A stretch of DNA of 23,530 nt from positions 1 to 23,530 of the forward strand of contig CAKSPW010000036.1 in the NCBI GenBank assembly GCA_934486495.1, written 5' to 3'. Below, in pieces: positions 1-6,290 of the stretch; positions within the stretch are counted from its first letter, which is position 1, and each line of letters starts with the position of its first letter. This DNA comes from an uncultured Clostridia bacterium (GTDB lineage: Bacteria > Bacillota > Clostridia > UBA1381). Both the position numbers and the translations under genes were made by a program. The notes beneath the pieces are model-generated. The model was not told where the DNA came from. It made no database searches and saw only the letters and a program-made list of their open reading frames with translations.

Positions 1-380
1 CCGCATTTCGGACAATAAACATCGTCCTTGCCGACATATGCGCCGCAAGATGTGCAAACAGCCGAATCGTTCATATCGGCAATGCGGCTTTTGAGCAGCT
101 CTATCTCTTCCTTAACTGCGTCAATTCTGCCGAACGTTTCCGAAAAATCTTCTGCCTCCTCGCCGTTTGTGTACGCTCTGTAAACGGCCTTTCCTATTGA
201 GCAGTAGTATCCGTTTAGCTTGCTTTCAAGTTCACGTGCGGTAAATCTGAATTTAGCCTCCTGAGTCTTGTTGTCAAGCTTTGTAGCGGCATTTTTCGCA
301 AAATCACCGGCGCTTTTTGAAGCATTGACAACTCCGCTTTTTATTTTGTCAAACATATCATCAACATTAAAATCTGCCAT
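1..380 (-). CDS. Zinc-ribbon domain protein, partial (C-terminus beyond the window)
   Basis: The reading frame starts at ATG 380-378 and stays open to the left edge, giving about 126 residues with no stop. The N-terminal part (MADFNVDDMFDKIKSG...) is a charged helical stretch with a small Ala/Lys-rich patch. A predicted coiled-coil-like helix follows, then a zinc ribbon begins with CTSC near residue 109 and CPKC at the edge, so at least two CxxC knuckles are present. A GGGAG Shine-Dalgarno lies about 8 nt upstream. This layout (helical N-terminus, C-terminal zinc ribbon) is common in small uncharacterised Firmicute proteins. The function is unknown, and the four cysteines suggest structural zinc binding. 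The gene has its own sigma-A-like promoter and diverges from the spore protein gene. Confidence 0.75.
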   Translation of the reverse strand, partial: MADFNVDDMFDKIKSGVVNASKSAGDFAKNAATKLDNKTQEAKFRFTARELESKLNGYYCSIGKAVYRAYTNGEEAEDFSETFGRIDAVKEEIELLKSRIADMNDSAVCTSCGAYVGKDDVYCPKC

Positions 381-432
381 TTTTGTCAGCTCCCTTTCAT
401 ATAATCGATTACTCCGATTGATACTATATATA

Positions 433-461
433 AGTATATCATATATATTATGATAAATCAA
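433..461 (-). promoter_or_regulatory. Sigma-A-like promoter of the partial zinc-ribbon gene
   Basis: On the minus strand TTGATT (461-456), a 17-bp spacer and TATACT (438-433) form a good sigma-A promoter. It lies 53 bp upstream of the ATG at 380 in very AT-rich DNA. Four of six -35 bases and five of six -10 bases match consensus. Confidence 0.6.
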
Positions 462-556
462 GTGTTTTTTTATTAAAATAAATAATTTGACGAAAAAAAT
501 GTCTTTCTTTTTATCGTTTTTTAGCATAAAAAGTTATAAATATGGCAAATTTTTTT

Positions 557-586
557 TGAATATAAATTTATTATCTGAACAAAATA
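557..586 (+). promoter_or_regulatory. Sigma-G-like promoter of the spore protein gene
   Basis: TGAATA (557-562) fits the forespore -35 pattern GNATR. CAAAATA (580-586), 17 bp further on, fits the -10 pattern CATNNTA at four of five informative bases. The start would fall near 593, about 48 nt before the SASP ATG. Sigma-G control of alpha/beta SASP genes is well established in Bacillus; the assignment here rests on sequence match and context. Confidence 0.5.
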
Positions 587-594
587 TGAGTGTA

Positions 595-610
595 GTCGAT
601 ACAAATCGAC
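595..610 (+). promoter_or_regulatory. 5' stem-loop in the SASP leader
   Basis: GTCGAT (595-600) and ATCGAC (605-610) are perfect inverted repeats around an ACAA tetraloop. The hairpin sits within a few bases of the predicted transcript start, a position where stem-loops often stabilise mRNA. It could instead be a DNA operator. Confidence 0.4.
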
Positions 611-640
611 ACAAAACAAAAAAATTAGGAGGCAATTAAA

Positions 641-835
641 ATGAGCAAGAATAAGATTATGATTCCCGAAGCCAAGCAGGCTATGGAAAACTTCAAAATG
701 GAAGCCGCACGTGAGGTTGGCGTTGATTTGAAGCAGGGTTATAACGGTGACCTTACTTCAAGACAGGCAGGCAGCGTCGGCGGACAAATGGTAAAGAACA
801 TGATAAAGGATTATGAGAATAAAGTAAAAGCATAA
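641..835 (+). CDS. Alpha/beta-type small acid-soluble spore protein
   Basis: This 64-residue protein is a typical alpha/beta SASP. It has PEAKQAMENFKMEAAREVGV (residues 9-28) as the first helix, including the germination-protease region, and LTSRQAGSVGGQMVKNMI (38-55) as the family signature in the second helix. Such proteins coat forespore DNA, protect it from UV and chemicals, and are degraded on germination as an amino-acid source. The start is fixed by AGGAGG at 627-632, 8 nt before the ATG. The gene stands alone, between a sigma-G-like promoter and a strong bidirectional terminator. At the usual GPR cleavage point the residue after Glu21 is Ala rather than the more typical Ile, Phe or Val. 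Confidence 0.97.
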   Translation: MSKNKIMIPEAKQAMENFKMEAAREVGVDLKQGYNGDLTSRQAGSVGGQMVKNMIKDYENKVKA

Positions 836-853
836 ATTTATTTTATTTTCAAA

Positions 854-899
854 AAATCATGCCGAGGCGGATAAATTTGTATCCTCCTCGGCATGATTT
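854..899. terminator. Bidirectional intrinsic terminator between SASP and coaX
   Basis: A perfect 14-bp stem (854-867 with 886-899) continues after one mismatch into a further GGAT/ATCC stem (869-872 with 881-884) with an 8-nt loop. T-rich DNA follows on the plus side, and an A run (851-856) gives a U-tract on the minus side. It can therefore end both converging genes, 19 nt after the SASP stop and 5 nt beyond the coaX stop. Confidence 0.92.
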
Positions 900-903
900 A
901 GAT

Positions 904-1671
904 TTATTTTTTGTTTTTATCGTATATTATTTTAAGACCCTTTAACAGAAGGTCATCGTCAATTTCTATTTTGTGAAGGCAATTCGGAATGATTTTTTCG
1001 GCAAGACCGCCCGTTGCAACAAATTTTATATCTCCGCCAAGCTCTTGTGAAATTCTGTCGAGCATACCGTCAATCATGCACGCATGACCGATAACGGCTC
1101 CGCTTTTGATGCAGTCTGCCGTGTTTTTACCCATAACGCTTCTCGGTGCTTCAAGTCCCACCTGCGGAAGCTGTGCCGTACCGCTTGAAAGTGCGTTGAT
1201 TCCCATAAGAACGCCCGGAGCAATTGAAAGACCGATATATGAGCCGTCCTCGGTAAGAATTATAAATTTCGTTGCCGTACCCAAATCGGTTACAACGGTT
1301 GTTGTGTGGTAAAGCTCATGAGCCGCAACGCTTGCGCAAATCAGGTCGGCGCCCACCTCGGACGGAGAGTCGCAAACTATTTTTATACCTGTTTTAATGC
1401 CGGGGCCTACCGTTAACGCACTCACGCCGAATGAAAGCTCTATCGCCTTTTTGAGTGTGGTTGTAAGCGGCGGTACAACAGATGATATTACAGCGCCTTT
1501 TATGTTGGATATATCTATATCATACATTGAAATTGCTGTTTTGATAATTACGGCATACTCGTCTTCAGTCTTTTTCGAGTCTGTGCTCAGCCGTGATTTA
1601 AAAGACAGCTTGTCGCCTTCAAATCCGCCTATTACTATATTTGTGTTTCCTATATCAACGGTAATAATCAT
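904..1671 (-). CDS. coaX: Type III pantothenate kinase
   Basis: This enzyme phosphorylates pantothenate, the first step of coenzyme A synthesis. CoaX enzymes need a monovalent cation and, unlike type I and II kinases, are not inhibited by CoA. The 255-residue length is normal. Visible motifs are DIGNTN at 6-11 (phosphate loop with catalytic Asp6), GPGIKTG at 89-95, EVGADL at 105-110 (pantothenate and cation site), TDLGTATK at 128-135 with Asp129, and a glycine-rich TGGLA near 220-224. The start is ATG 1671, with an AAAGGA site about 10 nt upstream overlapping the nitroreductase stop region. It begins 6 nt after the nitroreductase stop, so the two are very probably cotranscribed. Confidence 0.96.
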   Translation of the reverse strand: MIITVDIGNTNIVIGGFEGDKLSFKSRLSTDSKKTEDEYAVIIKTAISMYDIDISNIKGAVISSVVPPLTTTLKKAIELSFGVSALTVGPGIKTGIKIVCDSPSEVGADLICASVAAHELYHTTTVVTDLGTATKFIILTEDGSYIGLSIAPGVLMGINALSSGTAQLPQVGLEAPRSVMGKNTADCIKSGAVIGHACMIDGMLDRISQELGGDIKFVATGGLAEKIIPNCLHKIEIDDDLLLKGLKIIYDKNKK

Positions 1672-1677
1672 ATGTTA

Positions 1678-2244
1678 TTAAATCCTTTCGCTTAGTAATA
1701 CATCATCAACGGAACGCTTTGGAACACGTATTTCTCCGTCCTGCTCATAGTATGATGTACTTCCGCTGTATTCAGTGATGCGGCTTTTTTGTGCCGGGTA
1801 GCCGAGCGCAAGAAGATATACAACCTCATATTTATCATCAAGCGACAGCTCAGCCTTTATACCGCTTTTGTCAATTGCGCCGAGCCAGCAGCTGCCGAGT
1901 CCGTAAAATTCGGCGGCATATGACATTGTTGTGCAGGCTATTGCGCCCTCAACCGAAAAGTCGTCGCTTTTTTTGATGCTTTTGTCACCGATTACTGCAA
2001 TGTACGCTTTCGGGCGCTCGTTTTCTTTCGGAGTGCCGTCTTTTAAAAGCCCTGCCCATTTTGTATATTTAAAAAGTGCATTCGGATTGCTTCGGATAAT
2101 CATAAACTTAAGCGGCTGAAGATTGACGGGGTAGGGAGCAAGCCTTGCCGAGTCAACCAAATCCTTTAAAATTTCAAGGTCGATTTCTTTATTTTCAAAT
2201 TTTCTTATTGTTCTTCTTCTCTTTACTGTTTCCGTAAAACTCAT
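1678..2244 (-). CDS. Nitroreductase family FMN-dependent oxidoreductase
   Basis: This 188-residue protein has the nitroreductase fold signatures. RRRTIRKF at 9-16 is the N-terminal FMN-phosphate loop, RLAPYPVNLQPLKF at 34-47 is the FMN-binding helix start, GLGSCWLG at 115-122 and LALGYP at 145-150 complete the pattern. It is a short, minimal family member, probably a dimer using NAD(P)H; the substrate cannot be predicted. The start has GGAGG 7 nt upstream. An intrinsic terminator ends only about 17 nt before the ATG, leaving no room for a promoter between them. Its transcription must therefore come from read-through or from a promoter inside the SCP2 gene. coaX follows after 6 nt. Confidence 0.93.
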   Translation of the reverse strand: MSFTETVKRRRTIRKFENKEIDLEILKDLVDSARLAPYPVNLQPLKFMIIRSNPNALFKYTKWAGLLKDGTPKENERPKAYIAVIGDKSIKKSDDFSVEGAIACTTMSYAAEFYGLGSCWLGAIDKSGIKAELSLDDKYEVVYLLALGYPAQKSRITEYSGSTSYYEQDGEIRVPKRSVDDVLLSERI

Positions 2245-2261
2245 TGCGTTGCCTCCGTATG

Positions 2262-2294
2262 AAAAAAGAGACCGAAGGATGCTTCAGTCTCTTT
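2262..2294 (-). terminator. Intrinsic terminator of the SCP2-domain gene
   Basis: A 13-bp stem (2265-2277 with 2282-2294) has a 4-nt loop. Its one non-Watson-Crick position is a G-U pair only when read on the minus strand. Six U residues follow on that strand (2267-2262), so it terminates leftward transcription 7 nt after the SCP2 stop codon. Confidence 0.9.
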
Positions 2295-2301
2295 GTGTAT
2301 C

Positions 2302-2877
2302 TTATTTAGACTTTGCAGCCTTTTTTTCTGTTTTCTTTGCTGTTGCTTTTGCAGGTTTTTCTTCAGCTGTCTTGGCGTCAGCCTTTTTTGATGAACTTGC
2401 TTTGGCTGTTTTGGCGTCAGCCTTTTTTTCAGCGGCTTTTGGCGTTTCCTTTTTTGCGGGAGCCTCTTTCTTTACGGCTTCTTTTTTAGCTGTTTCTTTC
2501 TTTACGGTTTCTTTTTTTGCCGTTTCCTTTTTCACAGCTTTTTTTCTCGGTGCGGTCTTTACCGTGCCGCCGAGCATTTCAAGTGCGCCGATATTTCCGA
2601 AAATATCAAGCTTTCCCGAATCGAGAAGCTTTTGAGCGGTTGTTTTTCCTTCAACAAGCTTAATAAAATCCGCCACCGTAACATCAACAGCTGCCGAATT
2701 ATCACGGTAATCGTACGGCTCAACGGAAAATTCTCCGCCTATGAACGCGCAATAAAATGTTCCTGCCGCGTCCTCATCCTTGATTGTAACCTGAACCGCA
2801 AAATCGCCGTCAAAGCCTTTTGTATCAGCCTTTGCAAGCTTTTTTTTGATTTTGGAAAATGCTTCTGCGTATGTCAT
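2302..2877 (-). CDS. SCP2 sterol-carrier-like domain with a lysine/alanine-rich histone H1-like tail
   Basis: Residues 1-107 resemble an SCP2 domain: an amphipathic start (MTYAEAFSKIKKKL), a beta-sheet with acidic patches, and the C-terminal GKLDIFGNIGALEML motif typical of SCP2 lipid-binding pockets. The rest, about 80 residues, is low complexity and strongly basic. It has KKET/KKEA/KKAV pentapeptide-like units, then a repeated KKADAKTA block, like histone H1 or Hc1/AlgP-type tails. The domain suggests binding of a hydrophobic ligand; the tail suggests binding to DNA, RNA or another polyanion. I chose ATG 2877, 11 nt after AAGGA; a GTG at 2886 is possible but only 2 nt from that site. It has its own consensus promoter and terminator, so it is monocistronic. 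The biological role is unknown. Confidence 0.8.
   Translation of the reverse strand: MTYAEAFSKIKKKLAKADTKGFDGDFAVQVTIKDEDAAGTFYCAFIGGEFSVEPYDYRDNSAAVDVTVADFIKLVEGKTTAQKLLDSGKLDIFGNIGALEMLGGTVKTAPRKKAVKKETAKKETVKKETAKKEAVKKEAPAKKETPKAAEKKADAKTAKASSSKKADAKTAEEKPAKATAKKTEKKAAKSK
2372..2428 (-). repeat. Short direct repeats encoding the lysine-rich tail
   Basis: The 18-bp sequence TTGGCGTCAGCCTTTTTT occurs at 2372-2389 and again at 2411-2428, a 39-bp (13-codon) offset that encodes the repeated KKADAKTA block. Degenerate 15-bp units for KKE-T/A-A/V lie at about 2460-2540. The pattern suggests growth by slippage or local duplication. Confidence 0.75.
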
Positions 2878-2937
2878 AACATTCACGTTCCTTTCATATA
2901 GAGCTTGTTAAACAGAATAAATCCTGTTGTTTAGTTT

Positions 2938-2966
2938 ATTATATCTCATAATTCTGTATATGTCAA
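2938..2966 (-). promoter_or_regulatory. Consensus sigma-A promoter of the SCP2-domain gene
   Basis: On the minus strand TTGACA (2966-2961), a 17-bp spacer and TATAAT (2943-2938) match consensus perfectly. The expected start is near 2931, giving a leader of about 54 nt with a small AACAG/CTGTT inverted repeat. This implies strong vegetative expression. Confidence 0.9.
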
Positions 2967-3024
2967 TATAAATAGGAGTTTTTTGTACAAATTTCCATGA
3001 CTTGATTAAAAATAAAGGTATATT

Positions 3025-3762
3025 TTAAGCAAGTGCCGCAAAAACAAGGCGCTCATCATGCGCACGCGGTTTTTTAAAATCAAATCCGCCGTACACGTCA
3101 ACGTGAGAAAAACCTGCCTCTTTAAGCGCCGAAGTGATTTCCTCAGCGCTGTACGAACGCTGAATTTGACGTTCGTTTACACGTTTGTATTTTCCATGCT
3201 TATCCTTTATAAAAAAGCTTAAATCCATACGGCAAATACCTTTTTTAAAGCTGTTTTCCCATGTGTAGAATATATCTTCCGTGTCATAGATAAACGTGTT
3301 GTTCCCAAGCACGCTTTTGAGCTTGTATTTGGAGCTTATGTCAAAAACAAATATGCCGTCATTTTCAATAAAGCATGTTCTTATGCGACTGAAGATTTCT
3401 TTGAGCTTTTCAAGGCTCATTATGTAGTTAAACCCGTCAATCATGCATAAAAATGCGTCGCACGTTCCGAAAAGGTCAAGCTTTGTCATATCCTGATTGA
3501 GAAAAAGAATATCAAGTCCGTTATCCGCCGCCTTTTGCCTTGCAAGGTTGAGCATATCGCATGATGAGTCAACGGCTATCATATCGTATCCTCGCATAGC
3601 CATCGGGATTGTGATATTTCCGCTGCCTGATGCAAGGTCGCATACAAGATTGGGATTTTTTCCGTAGCTGTCAAAGAGATTTTCAAGAAAATCGGCAATA
3701 CGAGAATAATCAATATCTTTTTTTATGAGCCTGTCATAAACGGCCGCAAATTTGCCGTACAT
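3025..3762 (-). CDS. Class I SAM-dependent methyltransferase, YqeM-like
   Basis: This 245-residue protein has the Rossmann SAM-binding motif CDLASGSGN at 41-49, a conserved acidic residue after strand 2 (AVDSS, about 63-67), and NQDMTKLD as the post-motif acidic loop. The opening MYGKFAAVYDRL and the later FDISSKYKLK, DTEDIFYTWENSF and MDLSFF segments closely resemble Bacillus YqeM, whose substrate I do not know to be established. The start is ATG 3762, with a strong AGGAGG 7 nt upstream. The frame extends 18 codons further to 3816 but would overlap the upstream gene. It begins 16 nt after the membrane protein stop, in the ychF operon. No terminator is seen after it. Confidence 0.88.
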   Translation of the reverse strand: MYGKFAAVYDRLIKKDIDYSRIADFLENLFDSYGKNPNLVCDLASGSGNITIPMAMRGYDMIAVDSSCDMLNLARQKAADNGLDILFLNQDMTKLDLFGTCDAFLCMIDGFNYIMSLEKLKEIFSRIRTCFIENDGIFVFDISSKYKLKSVLGNNTFIYDTEDIFYTWENSFKKGICRMDLSFFIKDKHGKYKRVNERQIQRSYSAEEITSALKEAGFSHVDVYGGFDFKKPRAHDERLVFAALA

Positions 3763-3778
3763 AAAAATTCCTCCTTGT

Positions 3779-4948
3779 TTACATAGCGTTGAGATTGCAT
3801 ACAACAGTGCCGACAACGTTAAATATAATTCCGTAGAGCATAAGAAGCTTAAGCGGTATGCTGTCGGATTGCTTTTTGTCGGTTACGGCTATAATGAAAA
3901 GTGCAAACGGCAAAATATCGTTTGTGTATCTATTGCCGAACTGCCAGCCGCCCATTGTTTTGTGACAGCAGATTAAAAGTATTTCAAATACGGCGAGTAT
4001 CAGAGCGGTTTGCTTTTGCACGGTGTTACCTTTTTTAAAGCACATCAGCAGTGAAACCGCAAATACGGGACTTGCAAGAAGTATGTTCATTCCGTCGAAT
4101 TGCTGCATTTTAAGCGCACCGTTTTCACCTATGCCGGGGAGGCGTATCAGTGAGATAAGGTTGTTTTTTAAATATGTCAGGCTGAACTGTCCGTTTTTCG
4201 ACTCGATAAATTCGGGAAGATAGTTATGCCCGAACTCGAATATATTTCCGAACCTTGCGTAGTTGAGCCACATATAAAATACAGCAACTGATGCCGCACC
4301 GAAAATTTGCCAATACTTTTTAACAAACGCTTTGCCGCCGCACCTGCTTGACAGAATCATGCAAAGAAGCGGAAAATACAGCACCTGAAACGGTCTGCAC
4401 CCAACGGCGAACGACCATAGCAGAAACGACAAAAATCCTCTTTTTTTAAGCGCACAGTAAATTGCGGCGGCTGTAAGCGTGTAGCACATATTTTGAGCAA
4501 TAAACCAAACCCACGCATCAATACATACAAAAAGCAGATTTGAGCCGCAGCAGAAAATAAGCGTATACATAAGCGCACGAGAAGAATATACGCCCTCGCC
4601 TTTTAATATAAGATAGGTAATAACGGCGCCGCCCAAAGCAAATGCCAGCGCAAATAAGCCCTCGTACACGGGAATGCCGAGCATTACAAACGGGAAGTAC
4701 ACAACTGACGGAAAGGGCGGAAAGCTTACAAAAAAGCGGTAGTCGTACTCCGCAAGCTCAAGGTGAGAATATCCGCGTCCCAAATCAAGACTTCCGTCAC
4801 GCCATGCCTGTGCCTGCAAAAGATAGGAATTATACGGGTTGACCGAAAGCGGCGAATTACCCGAAAACATCCATATTACGATATGTACAATCAATACCGC
4901 AAATATGATGAGAATTATATTTTTATCCGCCGCTTTTATTTTTTTCAT
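3779..4948 (-). CDS. Multi-pass membrane protein, possible GT-C-type glycosyltransferase
   Basis: This 389-residue, very hydrophobic protein has about ten predicted membrane segments. The first loop (after residue 29) carries NPYNSYLLQAQAWRDGSLDL and a nearby acidic LELAEYDYRF stretch. That arrangement is seen in polyprenyl-phosphate-dependent GT-C glycosyltransferases and in related uncharacterised membrane proteins. A conserved-looking MGGWQFGNRYTNDILPF segment near the C-terminus also fits that class. No substrate can be assigned. The ATG lies 1 nt after the ychF stop and has no clear Shine-Dalgarno, so translation is probably coupled to ychF. The YqeM-like methyltransferase follows after 16 nt. 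The glycosyltransferase assignment is tentative. Confidence 0.72.
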   Translation of the reverse strand: MKKIKAADKNIILIIFAVLIVHIVIWMFSGNSPLSVNPYNSYLLQAQAWRDGSLDLGRGYSHLELAEYDYRFFVSFPPFPSVVYFPFVMLGIPVYEGLFALAFALGGAVITYLILKGEGVYSSRALMYTLIFCCGSNLLFVCIDAWVWFIAQNMCYTLTAAAIYCALKKRGFLSFLLWSFAVGCRPFQVLYFPLLCMILSSRCGGKAFVKKYWQIFGAASVAVFYMWLNYARFGNIFEFGHNYLPEFIESKNGQFSLTYLKNNLISLIRLPGIGENGALKMQQFDGMNILLASPVFAVSLLMCFKKGNTVQKQTALILAVFEILLICCHKTMGGWQFGNRYTNDILPFALFIIAVTDKKQSDSIPLKLLMLYGIIFNVVGTVVCNLNAM

Positions 4949-4949
4949 A

Positions 4950-6044
4950 TTAAACGTTAAATCTGAAAAGAACTATATCTCCGTCCTTCATGACATAATC
5001 CTTGCCCTCGGAGCGTACAAGTCCTTTTTCCTTGGCAACAGCCATTGTACCCGACGCCATAAGATCGTCGTATGACACAACCTCGGCACGAATAAATCCT
5101 CTTTCAAAATCGGAGTGGATTTTTCCTGCTGCCTGGGGAGCTTTTGTGCCGTTTGTAATCGTCCATGCTCTTACTTCCGGTTCGCCTGCCGTTAAATAGC
5201 TTATAAGTCCGAGCAGCTTGTAGCTTGCCTTTATAAGTCTGTCAAGTCCGGATTCGCTCATACCGAGTTCATCTAAGAACATAGCCTTTTCGTCGCCGTC
5301 AAGCTGTGAAATCTCTTCCTCTATTTTTGCCGAAACGGGCATAACCTCCGCATTGTCGTCTTTTGCAAATTCTTTTACTCTGTTTACAAATTGATTGTTC
5401 TCTATACCCTTTGCAAAATCATCCTCCGCCACGTTTGCGGCATATATAACAGGCTTCATGGATATGAGGGCAATTTCCTTCATTATTTGCTCCTCGTCAT
5501 CGGAATACTCAAGACTTCTTGCGGGTTTTCCATCCTCCAAAGCCGCTTTTACACGCTCTAAAAGCTCAAGCTCGGCGGCAAGTGACTTATCGCCCTTCAT
5601 TGCTTTTTTTGTTCTGTCAATTCTTCTGTCGATTATTTCAACATCGGAAAAAATAAGCTCAAGATTAATCGTTTCAATATCACGAATCGGGTCAACGGAG
5701 CCGTCAACGTGAGTAATATTCTCATCTTCAAAGCATCTTACCACGTGAACTATTGCGTCCACCTCACGAATATGTGACAGGAATTTGTTGCCGAGACCCT
5801 CGCCCTTGCTTGCACCCTTGACAAGACCTGCTATATCGACAAATTCTATATAGGCTCTCGTAACCTTTTTCGGGTTATACATCTTTGCGAGTGTGTCTAT
5901 TCTCTCGTCGGGAACGTCAACAACCCCCACATTCGGCTCAATTGTGCAAAACGGGTAGTTTGCCGATTCCGCACCTGCTTTTGTAATTGCGTTGAAAAGC
6001 GTTGATTTTCCTACGTTGGGAAGTCCTACTATACCTAATTTCAT
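4950..6044 (-). CDS. ychF: Redox-regulated ATPase YchF (OLA1 family)
   Basis: YchF is a universally conserved Obg-family P-loop protein that binds ribosomes and, unusually, prefers ATP to GTP. In Escherichia coli it is a negative factor in oxidative stress resistance. The 364-residue length is standard. Motifs are the P-loop GLPNVGKST at 7-15, the switch region FVDIAGLVKGASKGEGLGN at 68-86, the adenine-specific NVAE at 204-207 in place of NKxD, and a C-terminal TGS domain (about 280-364) ending KDGDIVLFRFNV. The start is ATG 6044, with GGAG about 12 nt upstream. It heads an operon with a membrane protein and a methyltransferase from a strong sigma-A promoter. Confidence 0.98.
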   Translation of the reverse strand: MKLGIVGLPNVGKSTLFNAITKAGAESANYPFCTIEPNVGVVDVPDERIDTLAKMYNPKKVTRAYIEFVDIAGLVKGASKGEGLGNKFLSHIREVDAIVHVVRCFEDENITHVDGSVDPIRDIETINLELIFSDVEIIDRRIDRTKKAMKGDKSLAAELELLERVKAALEDGKPARSLEYSDDEEQIMKEIALISMKPVIYAANVAEDDFAKGIENNQFVNRVKEFAKDDNAEVMPVSAKIEEEISQLDGDEKAMFLDELGMSESGLDRLIKASYKLLGLISYLTAGEPEVRAWTITNGTKAPQAAGKIHSDFERGFIRAEVVSYDDLMASGTMAVAKEKGLVRSEGKDYVMKDGDIVLFRFNV

Positions 6045-6087
6045 TTGCTTTTACATCTCCTTGCGTAAAAATCCATATAATGATTCT

Positions 6088-6116
6088 ATTATATCATGTT
6101 TTTTTGCATATTTCAA
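6088..6116 (-). promoter_or_regulatory. Sigma-A promoter of the ychF operon
   Basis: On the minus strand TTGAAA (6116-6111), a 17-bp spacer and TATAAT (6093-6088) give a near-consensus promoter, with a start near 6081 and a leader of about 37 nt. Confidence 0.88.
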
Positions 6117-6189
6117 TAGACTTATCCAAATTTTTAAATCTGACTTCATATTTTGCGTATTTATCCGTTTTATTTGGTAATATCGACAG

Positions 6190-6234
6190 AAAAAAAGGCT
6201 GTTTAAAAAGTTGATTTGCTTTTCAAACAGCCTT
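6190..6234 (-). terminator. Intrinsic terminator of htpG
   Basis: A 10-bp stem AAGGCTGTTT/AAACAGCCTT (6195-6204 with 6225-6234) extends by a G-U pair and five more pairs (6206-6210 with 6219-6223) around an 8-nt loop. On the minus strand it is followed by a run of U residues (6196-6190). It lies about 57 nt after the htpG stop and insulates ychF. Confidence 0.92.
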
Positions 6235-6290
6235 CTTGCGGTCACGGGATACCGAAAAACTTCAGCTTTTTGATATGCCCGGATTTTGTT

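Noticed and set aside
2249..2635. Long plus-strand frame, rich in Phe, Ala and Ser, antisense to the SCP2 gene
   Set aside because: It is the mirror of the lysine/alanine-repeat tail on the minus strand; the composition follows from the repeats and no plausible start signal precedes it.
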